DNA of 64,000 nucleotides from Psychroserpens sp. NJDZ02. GTDB taxonomy: Bacteria > Bacteroidota > Bacteroidia > Flavobacteriales > Flavobacteriaceae. Position numbers and translations under genes: made by a program. The stretch is taken from contig NZ_CP039451.1 of assembly GCF_004843725.1 (NCBI RefSeq), positions 3,540,001 to 3,604,000 of the forward strand, read 5' to 3'. A model generated the notes under the pieces. The model did no database searches. It had not been told where the DNA came from and saw nothing but the letters and a program-made list of their open reading frames with translations. Below are positions 13,774-22,209 of the stretch, piece after piece (within the stretch, counting starts at the first letter, position 1; every line of letters starts with the position of its first letter).

Positions 13774-16173
13774 TTAATAATTTAATTTTAATTGTAACAT
13801 TATATTTCTTCCTAGATCATCAGCAAAATAACGTAATCTATTCAGGTTTTCTCGGTAATTGGTATTCAATACATTTGTAATATTTAATCCAATATTTAAA
13901 TTAGTTTTTTTAGAAATATCTAAGGTAATATTACTTTGTAAATGCAATAAATGATAGGTGGGAGGCGTCGTACTAACGTCAACCAAGACCATTTGTTGCG
14001 TTGTTGGAATGTATACTTCAAAATTATTATTGGGATAGTCATTTTGTCTAAAGACTAACTCACTTTGTAATTCTGTTTTAAGTTTTAACCATTTTGGGTT
14101 AGAGTAACCAATACTATTTACTGTTTTTAAAGACGGCATATCAATTAATGCCCGGTCTTGACTAATATCTTTTCCTTTTGTAATAGACGATTTGTGTTTT
14201 AAAAACCATTGGTCATTAAAATTATAATTAACAGTAATATCTAATCCGTAAATCGCGGCATTGGTTTGATTGTAACTCCACACAGGAAACGCGCCACGTA
14301 TGGATGTTTCTGTCCCAGTGGGTTCGATAAAAATGTAATCTTTGATGTGATTATAAAATGCTTCAAAGTTTAAAGATAAATCGTTTTTAGTATAGTTATA
14401 AGTACCAGAAACACGATTAGAGGTTTCCTGCTTTAAACGTAAATCCCCCAATTCTATTCTAGCTGCCGAGTGGTGTAAACCGTCACTAAACAATTCGGAC
14501 GGGTTAGGGGCACGATTAGATAGTCCATAATTAAATATAAAGCTATTATGCGTATCTAATTGGTACGACATACCTGCCGAAGCGGATATATTAGAATACT
14601 CAAAAACAGGATTGGTTAATAGTTGCGTGCCTAAATCGTCAATGACTAAATCGGCAAAGTCGGTATCATAATTACGCTCGTTCCAACGACTAGTTATATA
14701 AAATTTTTTGGCATCAATTTTATTATAATCGTAACGTAGACCAAAATCCATATGGATGCTGTTGTTTAATCTAATATTAGAAATTACAAAGGCACCTAAA
14801 TCATACTTGTCATAATCAGGTATTAAACGTCTAACACCAGTTTCTGGATCTGCAAAATTATTTTGATAACCAGCATTTACTCCAAAATTGTATGTTATGT
14901 TACTGTTTGAGTCTAATTTAACGGACGTTTTTAAAGTATGCGTTTTTAAAGTTAAATCTATTGCAGGGGTATCTCTATCATCACCAACACGAATATCATA
15001 TTCCAAACGATGATTATTCTGATAATCATATTGCAGGTCTACACGTCCAAATGTTTTGAAACGTTTATAAAATTCGGTTTTAAAAACTTGATGTGTCACG
15101 TCTTGTTTAGGGGCGTTAATATCGTAGCTAAAATCTTCAATCACGGAAGGTTGTTGGTTGTTAATCGCATTAACTAAATCTTCGATGTTTCCAATGTGTG
15201 AGGCTCTTAAAATGGCGATCTCATTATCCAAATGGCTATAATAGACATTAAAGCCTTTCTCGAAGGTTTTAAAACCACCATTAACAGAAAACCCTTTGGT
15301 ATTTAAACCTGTATTGGTCAAATTGTAATCTGGTGTTTCAAAATCTCCAAAACGTTTTATAGAGGCTTGGGCCCCCACATACCATCCTTTTTTGTAGGTT
15401 TTAGTTAGTGACGTATTGGCGTTGTAACCTCTACCATTGGTTTGACCACTTAGTATGGTTTTTCCGTAAAGCGAATCTTTTAAACTAATTTTTGAAGGCT
15501 TTAATATTATCACACCACCAATGGCATCTCCACCATAAGCTAAGGCATTAGCGCCTTTAATAACATTAATGCTTCCTGCTGTATTTAAATCGATATTTGG
15601 TGCATGTTCAATTCCCCATTGCTGGTCTTGAAGTCTCACACCATTAGTCATCACAATTATCCGACTACTATGTAAACCATTAATTACAGGCTTGACTATG
15701 CTATTACCGGTGTTGATAGAGGATACACCACTAATTTGCTTTAAAGCATCTCCTAAATTAAGGGAGCTAAAACGATCAATGGTTTCGGTTTTTAGGACAG
15801 ATTCTTGAGTAGTTTTAGTTAATTTAGAACTTGATACGCCCGTAACTTGGACCTCGTTTAGCTCTTCAATATGGTGTTCTAAATTAATGTCCACAAACGT
15901 ATTGCCTTCAATGGTAACAGGTACTGTTTTTGTTTCGCATGCTAAATGAGAAACCACAATAACTATTGGAGCATTGCAAAGCGCAGTAACAGAAAATTGT
16001 CCATTAACATCAGTAGTGGTATACTTGTTTAGACTTTCAATAAAAATGGTGGCATTTATAATAGGTGAACCATCATGAAAATCAAGCACTTTTCCCGAAA
16101 GGGTAGCACTACAATCTTGACCTTGTGACCAACTGAATATACAGCAGCACAAAATCATCATATAATATTTCAT
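13774..16173 (-). CDS. TonB-dependent outer membrane receptor (possibly metal uptake)
   Basis: The product is 799 aa. Signal peptide MKYYMMILCCCIFSWSQG; CarboxypepD-like beta domain at about 20-105 (SGKVLDFHDGSPIINATIFI, FVDINLE); plug domain at about 110-230 with LGDALKQISGVSS, VINGLHSSRIIVMTNGVR and GANALAYGGDAIGGVI; then a beta-barrel ending in Tyr. The plug segment RLQDQQWGIEHAPNID resembles ZnuD-type zinc receptors. Together with the His-rich protein 33 bases upstream and the lipoprotein downstream, this suggests zinc or another transition metal as substrate. That substrate is an inference from context and similarity, not shown by the sequence. Confidence 0.88.
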   Translation of the reverse strand: MKYYMMILCCCIFSWSQGQDCSATLSGKVLDFHDGSPIINATIFIESLNKYTTTDVNGQFSVTALCNAPIVIVVSHLACETKTVPVTIEGNTFVDINLEHHIEELNEVQVTGVSSSKLTKTTQESVLKTETIDRFSSLNLGDALKQISGVSSINTGNSIVKPVINGLHSSRIIVMTNGVRLQDQQWGIEHAPNIDLNTAGSINVIKGANALAYGGDAIGGVIILKPSKISLKDSLYGKTILSGQTNGRGYNANTSLTKTYKKGWYVGAQASIKRFGDFETPDYNLTNTGLNTKGFSVNGGFKTFEKGFNVYYSHLDNEIAILRASHIGNIEDLVNAINNQQPSVIEDFSYDINAPKQDVTHQVFKTEFYKRFKTFGRVDLQYDYQNNHRLEYDIRVGDDRDTPAIDLTLKTHTLKTSVKLDSNSNITYNFGVNAGYQNNFADPETGVRRLIPDYDKYDLGAFVISNIRLNNSIHMDFGLRYDYNKIDAKKFYITSRWNERNYDTDFADLVIDDLGTQLLTNPVFEYSNISASAGMSYQLDTHNSFIFNYGLSNRAPNPSELFSDGLHHSAARIELGDLRLKQETSNRVSGTYNYTKNDLSLNFEAFYNHIKDYIFIEPTGTETSIRGAFPVWSYNQTNAAIYGLDITVNYNFNDQWFLKHKSSITKGKDISQDRALIDMPSLKTVNSIGYSNPKWLKLKTELQSELVFRQNDYPNNNFEVYIPTTQQMVLVDVSTTPPTYHLLHLQSNITLDISKKTNLNIGLNITNVLNTNYRENLNRLRYFADDLGRNIMLQLKLNY

Positions 16174-16206
16174 TGTAATAGAATTTAGTTTAAATAATTA
16201 CTTATT

Positions 16207-16536
16207 TTAAACTAAAACAGGAGGCCCCCGAAGCGTATACGATAATTGCTGATGATTATAGTTGAAGTTATATAATGTCGTATTAATATTAGAGAAGTTG
16301 GGCGTACTATTTATAAGGGAAACTTCAAATGTAGGATAGTACTGTGTATTGAGTTTAAATTTGAAAAATTCGCATTCTAAATCTATTTGGTGCATATGAT
16401 TAGTTGAATAATCAGTACACACCTCGTGCTTATGATTTTCAAAAACATGCGTAAACTTAACAGCAGACGGTAACATCACAGCTAATAGAAGGACTATTGC
16501 TGCAATTTTAAACGCGATGTGCTGTTGTTGTTTCAA
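16207..16536 (-). CDS. Small His-rich exported or membrane protein, possible metal binder
   Basis: The product is 109 aa. One hydrophobic segment (IAAIVLLLAVMLPSAV, about 11-26) is a signal anchor or signal peptide. It is followed by a His/Cys-rich stretch with FTHVFENHKHEVC and NHMHQIDLEC, well suited to bind Zn, Cu or similar ions. The rest is polar. It begins directly after the stop of the DUF6787 gene and lies 33 bases ahead of the TonB receptor, so the three are probably co-transcribed. Small His-rich proteins next to TonB receptors often belong to metal uptake loci. No named family was recognised. Confidence 0.7.
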   Translation of the reverse strand: MKQQQHIAFKIAAIVLLLAVMLPSAVKFTHVFENHKHEVCTDYSTNHMHQIDLECEFFKFKLNTQYYPTFEVSLINSTPNFSNINTTLYNFNYNHQQLSYTLRGPPVLV

Positions 16537-17028
16537 TTAATCTACAAATTTACCTAAACCAAAACGTCTGATCATTTTCTTCTCAAATTCCCAAAAGAAT
16601 CTGTGCTGACCAGAAAGCCAACCAAAACAAACTAACATTATTTGATAAAAGATTATGCCAATGATAACGTATAAAGTCCAATAGACAAAAACATTTAAGT
16701 TTTCTTTAGTAATTCCAAGCCAATAAATTATTGGTCTTCCAATAAATACAGAAGAACTTCCGGTAACCGCAAACACCATAAAAATGCGAATCATTTCCCA
16801 TTTATAATCGACTTTCCATTTATTTTCTAGTTTTTTAAATAGAAATAAAAAGAGTTTTAATAGGGCATAGGTTATTAGTAGTGCTAAAACAACGGTCAAT
16901 ATTAGATTATTGTTAAACAGTAGTTTAGCCAGTTTAAAGCTAGAGTATGCTAATCCTAAAAGCCCAAGAATAGGGAATAGGAGTTGCCAATTTTGTTGGA
17001 TCTCCCAACGTGTTTTAAATTTTTCCAT
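16537..17028 (-). CDS. DUF6787 family membrane protein
   Basis: The product is 163 aa. The N-terminus KTRWEIQQNWQLLFPILGLL and the C-terminus FFWEFEKKMIRRFGLGKF are typical of the Bacteroidota DUF6787 family as I recall it. Four hydrophobic segments are visible (about 15-32, 41-65, 83-105, 117-140), so it should sit in the inner membrane. The motif KWEMIRIFMVFAVTGSSSVF is the conserved centre. The stop abuts the start of the His-rich gene with no gap. Function unknown. Confidence 0.75.
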   Translation of the reverse strand: MEKFKTRWEIQQNWQLLFPILGLLGLAYSSFKLAKLLFNNNLILTVVLALLITYALLKLFLFLFKKLENKWKVDYKWEMIRIFMVFAVTGSSSVFIGRPIIYWLGITKENLNVFVYWTLYVIIGIIFYQIMLVCFGWLSGQHRFFWEFEKKMIRRFGLGKFVD

Positions 17029-17064
17029 TGCAATTTTTGTCGAAGCAAAGGTATAGAAATGCCT

Positions 17065-17490
17065 TTAATTAGGAGGTATACGACCACCTAAAAGATTTTG
17101 GTTATATCTATTTTGAAAATACACAAAGTAGTTATATAATTGGTAATTAACATCATAACCATAATCTAAGTTAGCGCTATAATCAATCTGCATTTCGTAT
17201 AAGTTAGCCTTAAAACGTTGTGGTTGTAGGACGCGACTATTCCAAGTGGTAACATAAAACATATTTTTGTTTTCTAAATACTGCTGAGAATAAAAACCTT
17301 TAGGTTTTGCCCGACTGACTAACCAAGTATTAAAACCGGGTTCTATGATAAGTATTTCGTAATCGTCGCTATTAACGCTAATGGTATCGCCAACTTGAGC
17401 GTTAGTTAGGTCTTTGCTAGTTATTTTTTTACTAGTGGCACAACTAAACGCTATTAAAAGTAGAGCCACAATTACAACTAAGTGTTTCAT
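17065..17490 (-). CDS. DUF6146 family lipoprotein
   Basis: The product is 141 aa. The signal peptide ends in the lipobox AFSCAT (Cys17). The mature part contains EILIIEPGFNTWL, KGFYSQQYLENKN, VLQPQRF and NYQLYNYFVYFQNRYNQ, which I recognise as the conserved core of DUF6146 in Flavobacteriia. It is probably anchored in the outer membrane. It lies 36 bases upstream of the DUF6787 gene in the same direction. No function is known. Confidence 0.75.
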   Translation of the reverse strand: MKHLVVIVALLLIAFSCATSKKITSKDLTNAQVGDTISVNSDDYEILIIEPGFNTWLVSRAKPKGFYSQQYLENKNMFYVTTWNSRVLQPQRFKANLYEMQIDYSANLDYGYDVNYQLYNYFVYFQNRYNQNLLGGRIPPN

Positions 17491-17542
17491 AACGTTTTGT
17501 TTTTACTAAAAATACAACATATTTTGTGTTTTATAAAACAAA

Positions 17543-17570
17543 AAAAAGCCAAACTTATGTTTGGCTTTTT
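17543..17570. terminator. Terminator between DUF937 and DUF6146 genes
   Basis: GCCAAAC (17548-17554), loop TTAT, GTTTGGC (17559-17565), with A5 before and T5 after. It lies 20 bases past the stop of the minus-strand DUF937 gene. Confidence 0.8.
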
Positions 17571-17590
17571 TATATTATAAGGGTATTGGA

Positions 17591-18241
17591 TTATTTTCCA
17601 AAAAGTCCACCAAGTAAACTTCCTAATCCACCACTTTTATTACTTGATCCTCCAAGTACCATTCCTGCAACATCATCAATGATGCTACCGTCACCGTCAC
17701 TATCTAGCATTTTTTCAAGAAAACTTTGCTCTTGTGTCACTGCACCTTCAGAACTAGCACCACCAAGTAAACCACTAAGTAAACCACTGATTCCGCTTGA
17801 AGATGTCACGTTGTTTTGTGACGCTTGTTTACCTAAAACACCCATTAATAAAGGTGCTGCTACTTTTAGTATGTTTGCTACAGATCCTGTGTCTAATCCA
17901 GATTTTGCTCCTAAAACTTTAGTGACATTGTCTTTTTTAGCCCCTAAAACGTGACCTAATATTTTATCTCCATCGTTTGATACTTCTTCGTTAACGCCAC
18001 CTCCAAAAAGGTCTCCTAAGTTATCTAAAATACCTCCGTTATGCTTGCCTTGTATTGCACCCATTAATCCCTCAGCACCTTCTGGTGTTGAAGCATTGCG
18101 TTCCATTGCTTTCATAAGCACTGGTAAAGCCATGGTTAATAAGCTTCCTGTTTTAGCCTCGTCGGTACCCGTTGATCCTGATACACCGCTAATGATTGAT
18201 TTCCCTAAATCAGAGTTTAATAAGTCGAAAATTCCTGCCAT
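17591..18241 (-). CDS. DUF937 (YidB-like) family protein
   Basis: The product is 216 aa. Gly/Ser/Leu-rich segments (LGSLLGGLFGK at the end, GISGLLSGLLGGAS near 150) and the repeated pattern LGHVLGAKKDNVTKVLGAKSG mark the DUF937 family, whose bacterial members include YidB. Residues 28-60 and 90-140 are helical and alternate with Gly-rich loops. DSDGDGSIIDDV near 182-193 looks like a calcium-loop (DxDxDG) motif. No signal peptide is visible. It is monocistronic between two terminators. The role is unknown. Confidence 0.8.
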   Translation of the reverse strand: MAGIFDLLNSDLGKSIISGVSGSTGTDEAKTGSLLTMALPVLMKAMERNASTPEGAEGLMGAIQGKHNGGILDNLGDLFGGGVNEEVSNDGDKILGHVLGAKKDNVTKVLGAKSGLDTGSVANILKVAAPLLMGVLGKQASQNNVTSSSGISGLLSGLLGGASSEGAVTQEQSFLEKMLDSDGDGSIIDDVAGMVLGGSSNKSGGLGSLLGGLFGK

Positions 18242-18290
18242 TTGAATAAAAAAATTAATAGTTAGTAATAATTATACTTCTAAATTACAA

Positions 18291-18323
18291 AAAAAAGCCA
18301 CATTTTAACAATGTGGCTTTTTA
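18291..18323. terminator. Terminator of the serA transcript
   Basis: GCCACATT (18297-18304), loop TTAAC, AATGTGGC (18310-18317) with A and T runs on the two sides. It lies about 40 bases past the serA stop. Confidence 0.8.
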
Positions 18324-18363
18324 AAAATTTTACACTTTAAGAATAATAGACGAATTGTGCTAT

Positions 18364-19320
18364 TTATCCGTTTAAAAGTATATTTTTGATTTGTGTTGCT
18401 AATTCTGTACCAATACGATCTTGTGCTTCGTTAGTGGCAGCACCAATATGTGGTGTTAACGAAATTCTACCATTCATTAATAACTGTACTGCTGGCGTTG
18501 GTTCGTTTTGGAAGGTATCTAAACCAGCAAATGCTAATTTACCGCTTTCTAATGCCGTCACTAAGTCTACTTCATTAACCACACCACCTCTGGCAGCATT
18601 AATAATAGCAGACCCGTCTTTCATTAAATCAAATTGTGCTTTACCAATAACGTAGTCTTTTTGAGCAGGCACGTGTAGCGTTACAAAATCCGATTGCTTT
18701 AAAACGTCATCCATAGCTTCTGTTTTAATATTGAATTTTACGGATTGTCCATCAAAAAAGTCAACACTAACGTCGGCTGCGTCAATAAATTTATCTGCAG
18801 CAATAACTTTCATTCCTACACCTAAACCAATTTTAGCGACTTCTTGACCAATACGACCAAATCCGATAACACCAAGTGTTTTTCCTCTTAACTCAACACC
18901 TTTAGCATAATTTTTCTTCAATTTTTTAAATTGAGAATCCCCATCTAATGGCATAGCTCTGTTAGCATCGTGTAAAAATCTGACACCACCATAAAGATGC
19001 GCAAATACAAGTTCTGCTACAGATTGCGATGACGCAGCTGGTGTATTAATAACGTGTAGCCCTTTTTCTTTAGCATAGGTTACATCTATATTATCCATAC
19101 CAACACCACCACGACCGATGATTTTTAAGTTTGGACAGGCATCAATTAAGTCTTTTCTTGCTGTTGTAGCACTTCTAACTAATAGGACACTAATATTGTT
19201 TTCGTTGATATAATTTATCAATTGTTCTTGAGCAACGGTTGTTGTGTTTACTTCAAAACCCGCTGCTTCTAATGCATCAATTCCACTTTGTGATACACCA
19301 TCGTTTGCTAATACTTTCAT
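18364..19320 (-). CDS. serA: D-3-phosphoglycerate dehydrogenase, short form
   Basis: The enzyme oxidises 3-phosphoglycerate to 3-phosphohydroxypyruvate with NAD, the first step of serine synthesis. The product is 318 aa: substrate domain halves at both ends and a Rossmann domain in the middle with GVIGFGRIGQEVA (GxGxxG, about 151-163). The catalytic residues appear as INAARGGVV (Arg), the Glu of FQNEP, and LTPHIGAAT (His). The ACT regulatory domain of the long SerA forms is absent, so serine feedback through that domain is not expected. It lies 64 bases after serC, consistent with a serC-serA operon. Confidence 0.92.
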   Translation of the reverse strand: MKVLANDGVSQSGIDALEAAGFEVNTTTVAQEQLINYINENNISVLLVRSATTARKDLIDACPNLKIIGRGGVGMDNIDVTYAKEKGLHVINTPAASSQSVAELVFAHLYGGVRFLHDANRAMPLDGDSQFKKLKKNYAKGVELRGKTLGVIGFGRIGQEVAKIGLGVGMKVIAADKFIDAADVSVDFFDGQSVKFNIKTEAMDDVLKQSDFVTLHVPAQKDYVIGKAQFDLMKDGSAIINAARGGVVNEVDLVTALESGKLAFAGLDTFQNEPTPAVQLLMNGRISLTPHIGAATNEAQDRIGTELATQIKNILLNG

Positions 19321-19384
19321 TTGATTAATTTTTTATTTTTAATTTGAGTAAGTACAGCCACTAGGACTGCTTATCGCAAACCGT

Positions 19385-20446
19385 TTAAGCTTTACTTTCT
19401 AATTCATTCATAACTTCTACAAGTACTTTAACGCTATCTAGTGATAAGGCGTTATACATACTTGCTCTATAACCTCCAACACTTCTATGACCATTTAAAC
19501 CGTTAATTCCGGCTTCTTTCCACATGGTGTCAAACGTTTCTTTTAAATCATCGTTTATTAAGGTAAACGTCGCATTCATATCAGAACGGTCTTCTTTTGC
19601 AGCAAACCCTTTAAATAATGGGTTTAAATCAATTTCAGAATACATTAAACGTGCTTTTTTGTCGTTTTCCTTTTCAATTGCTTTAATACCGCCTAAGTCT
19701 TTTAACCATTGTAACGTTAACATGGACGTGTATACCGCAAATACAGGAGGTGTATTAAACATACTACCTTTGTCAATGTGTACTTTGTAGTCTAGCATTG
19801 ATGGGATTTGACGAGATACTTTTCCTAAAATATCTTCTTTAACAACGATAAGCGTTGTACCAGCTGGACCCATATTTTTCTGAGCACCTGCATAAATTAA
19901 ATCGAATTGAGAAAAGTCTAATGAGCGTGAAAAAATATCACTACTCATATCACATATTAATGGGATTGGAGATTTTGGAAAACTCTTCATTTGTGTTCCA
20001 AAAATAGTGTTGTTAGAAGTACAGTGGAAATAATCATAATCTTTAGGGATATCATATCCTTTTGGAATATAATTATAGTTTTTGTCTTTAGAAGACGCCA
20101 CTTCTAAAATATCACCATAAATCTTAGCTTCTTTGATTGCCTTGTCTGCCCAGGTTCCTGTATTTAAATAGGCTGCTTTGTTTTCTAAAAGATTTTGAGC
20201 TGCCATTAAAAACTGCATACTTGCACCACCTTGTAAAAATAAAGCTTTGTAGCCTTTACCTTCTAGGCCTAACAATTCTAAAGCTAAAGATCTAGCTTGC
20301 TCCATAACGTCCACAAAGGACTTACTTCTATGCGAAATCTCGATTAATGATAATCCGTTATCAAAATCAAGTAAAGCTTCTGATGCTTTTTGTAATACTT
20401 CTTTAGGTAAAACGCATGGTCCTGCGCTAAAATTGTGTTTTTGCAT
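19385..20446 (-). CDS. serC: Phosphoserine aminotransferase
   Basis: The enzyme transfers an amino group from glutamate to 3-phosphohydroxypyruvate (serine synthesis) and can also serve PLP synthesis. The product is 353 aa, near the family's usual 360. It is a class V PLP enzyme: HNFSAGPCVLPKEVL at the N-terminus, FLQGGASMQFLMA, and YAGAQKNMGPAGTTL, whose Lys should carry PLP. The C-terminus has GHRSVGGYRASMYNA, the SerC-specific substrate-binding segment. It is followed by serA on the same strand. Confidence 0.95.
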   Translation of the reverse strand: MQKHNFSAGPCVLPKEVLQKASEALLDFDNGLSLIEISHRSKSFVDVMEQARSLALELLGLEGKGYKALFLQGGASMQFLMAAQNLLENKAAYLNTGTWADKAIKEAKIYGDILEVASSKDKNYNYIPKGYDIPKDYDYFHCTSNNTIFGTQMKSFPKSPIPLICDMSSDIFSRSLDFSQFDLIYAGAQKNMGPAGTTLIVVKEDILGKVSRQIPSMLDYKVHIDKGSMFNTPPVFAVYTSMLTLQWLKDLGGIKAIEKENDKKARLMYSEIDLNPLFKGFAAKEDRSDMNATFTLINDDLKETFDTMWKEAGINGLNGHRSVGGYRASMYNALSLDSVKVLVEVMNELESKA

Positions 20447-20550
20447 GAGTACAAATTTTATTTTCTGTTAGAACAGAAATTATATTTTTTCAGTTAACAA
20501 AGGTGCTAATTATTGATTTAAAATAAGTTAAGAATATAATAATTTATTAA

Positions 20551-21612
20551 CTAGATTGCTAACAAAAATGCAATAGTATCGACATTGTCCGCATAGTCTG
20601 AAAGTTCTGGTTTTTGTGTTTTTCCAAACGGAATTTCGGTGTCATTAAAACCATCCGCTACGATACATTGTATTAAGTCTTGATCAGTATCTATTTTTTG
20701 TTTTAGACTCTCTGTAGAATCGTAATACTCGTAAAACACTGTAGCAATAGGTGAGGCGTAGCTTTGATCTTCTTTAATCATTAAGAATCCATTTTCTAGC
20801 ATGTCAAATTCACTCATTATATATACCGCTTTATTATAATCGTAATTATTAGCATATTTAGAGTCGTTAATAATAGGATTCCATTTATACATCGCTGCAA
20901 AGAAGGCATCAAAATTATAGTCTTTTGGTATAAAAAACTTGGATACATTTCTGCAACCTAAACCGTAGTATCTAAAAATGTCCTCCGATAGCGCTTCTAG
21001 TTGCTCGTTAGTTTCATTTCCGGTTAATACGGCAGCCGAATTTCTACTTTTTCTAATAATAGACGGTTTATTTTTAAAATAGAATTCAAAATAACGGGCT
21101 GTATTATTACTACCTGTAGCGATAACCGCGTCAAACTGTTCTAGTTTGTCTTCCGTAAATTTTATTTGTCCTTTTAAATCAGGTAAAACATGTTCTAAGT
21201 ATTTTGCTAAAAAGGGTAGGAGATGCTTGTCATTGGAGGATTGTTTAGCTAAAACATGATGTCCTGTGGCTAAAACACACAAAAAGTCATGAAACCCGAC
21301 CAATGGTATATTACCTGCCATAATAATGGCAACCGTTTTGGGTTGCACTTGCGATATAGTATAAGCGCTTAACCAGTCTTTAATATGCTTTTCTGACAAT
21401 TGAGAACTCCAACCGTCTAAAGCAAACAAGATGTTTTCTTGCGTAAACCATCCGTTATGTTCTTTAGCTAACTTAATTTGATGTTTAAATCCATCGAAAA
21501 ATAAATCGTTGTGGGGGACGTTTTCTTTTTTTTCTATGCCTTTTGAAGAAAATTGGCTAATAAAATGGCCTAATTGTATAAAAGCTTCAGTAATGTGATC
21601 TTTGTTACTCAT
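20551..21612 (-). CDS. Acyl-CoA reductase (LuxC-like)
   Basis: The product is 353 aa from the ATG at 21612 (MSNKDHITEAF); the open frame runs 15 codons further upstream, but that part is basic and overlaps the likely promoter zone of the divergent ferredoxin gene. The family is related to LuxC and aldehyde dehydrogenases and reduces acyl-CoA or acyl-ACP with NADPH. Visible are IIMAGNIPLVGFHDFL (cofactor-binding), ATGSNNTARYFEFYF, IRKSRNSAAVLTG and YYGLGCRNVSKFF, whose Cys is the expected nucleophile. It sits back-to-back with the ferredoxin gene and upstream of serC. Its natural substrate is not evident. Confidence 0.85.
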   Translation of the reverse strand: MSNKDHITEAFIQLGHFISQFSSKGIEKKENVPHNDLFFDGFKHQIKLAKEHNGWFTQENILFALDGWSSQLSEKHIKDWLSAYTISQVQPKTVAIIMAGNIPLVGFHDFLCVLATGHHVLAKQSSNDKHLLPFLAKYLEHVLPDLKGQIKFTEDKLEQFDAVIATGSNNTARYFEFYFKNKPSIIRKSRNSAAVLTGNETNEQLEALSEDIFRYYGLGCRNVSKFFIPKDYNFDAFFAAMYKWNPIINDSKYANNYDYNKAVYIMSEFDMLENGFLMIKEDQSYASPIATVFYEYYDSTESLKQKIDTDQDLIQCIVADGFNDTEIPFGKTQKPELSDYADNVDTIAFLLAI

Positions 21613-21641
21613 TATTATTTGTATAACACCTTTTTTGGCTT

Positions 21642-21649
21642 TATTTTTG
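21642..21649 (+). promoter_or_regulatory. Bacteroidota -7 box upstream of the ferredoxin gene
   Basis: TATTTTTG fits TAnnTTTG and lies 40 bases before the ATG at 21690. A TTG-containing T-run about ten bases upstream is the only candidate partner, with unusually short spacing. Confidence 0.45.
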
Positions 21650-21689
21650 TATCGCAAAGTTAAGTAAACAAAAAAGATTAAAAAACGCT

Positions 21690-22043
21690 ATGGCAATTAT
21701 TATAACAGACGAATGTATTAACTGTGGAGCTTGTGAACCTGAATGCCCAAATACGGCAATTTATGAAGGTGCTGACGATTGGAGATACAAAGATGGAACT
21801 AGCTTAAATGGTAATTTAGTTTTAACTGATGGAAAAGAAGTCGATGCAGACGAAGCACAAGAGCCTATAAGTGACGAGATTTATTATATTGTACCAGATA
21901 AGTGTACAGAGTGTGTTGGTTTTCATGAAGAGCCGCAATGTGCTGCAGTATGTCCTGTAGATTGTTGTGTGCCTGATGACGAGCATGTAGAAAGTAAAGA
22001 CACCTTATTAGGAAAGCAAAAATTTATGCATCCTGATGGATAA
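21690..22043 (+). CDS. 4Fe-4S dicluster ferredoxin
   Basis: The product is 117 aa. It has two cluster-binding motifs: [19 protein letters not shown] (C-x2-C-x2-C-x3-C-P) near the N-terminus and [20 protein letters not shown], with a longer C-x2-C-x8-C-x3-C spacing, near 75-95. An Asp/Glu-rich insertion lies between them. The spacing is that of the YfhL/FdxN-like ferredoxins widespread in Bacteroidota. It carries electrons in the cytoplasm; the partner is unknown. It is divergent from the acyl-CoA reductase gene. A strong terminator follows. Confidence 0.9.
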   Translation: MAIIITDECINCGACEPECPNTAIYEGADDWRYKDGTSLNGNLVLTDGKEVDADEAQEPISDEIYYIVPDKCTECVGFHEEPQCAAVCPVDCCVPDDEHVESKDTLLGKQKFMHPDG

Positions 22044-22061
22044 TTAATTTATTATAAAGTA

Positions 22062-22093
22062 AAAAAAACTCAAGTTAACGCTTGAGTTTTTTT
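22062..22093. terminator. Terminator of the ferredoxin gene
   Basis: ACTCAAG, loop TTAACG, CTTGAGT, extended by A7 and T8 runs. The stem begins about 20 bases past the stop codon. Confidence 0.85.
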
Positions 22094-22156
22094 TATTTTT
22101 AATAGATTAGATTAGGAGTGATTTATTAAAAAGGGCATATCCTTATATTAAAGACA

Positions 22157-22189
22157 AAAAAAATGCCGCTCGATTTGAGCAGCATTTTT
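22157..22189. terminator. Terminator of the TonB receptor gene
   Basis: AAAAATGC-C-GCTC, loop, GAGC-A-GCATTTTT, an imperfect 12-bp stem facing the minus-strand receptor gene, 21 bases past its stop. Confidence 0.75.
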
Positions 22190-22209
22190 AAAATATAATA
22201 TTTAATTAC

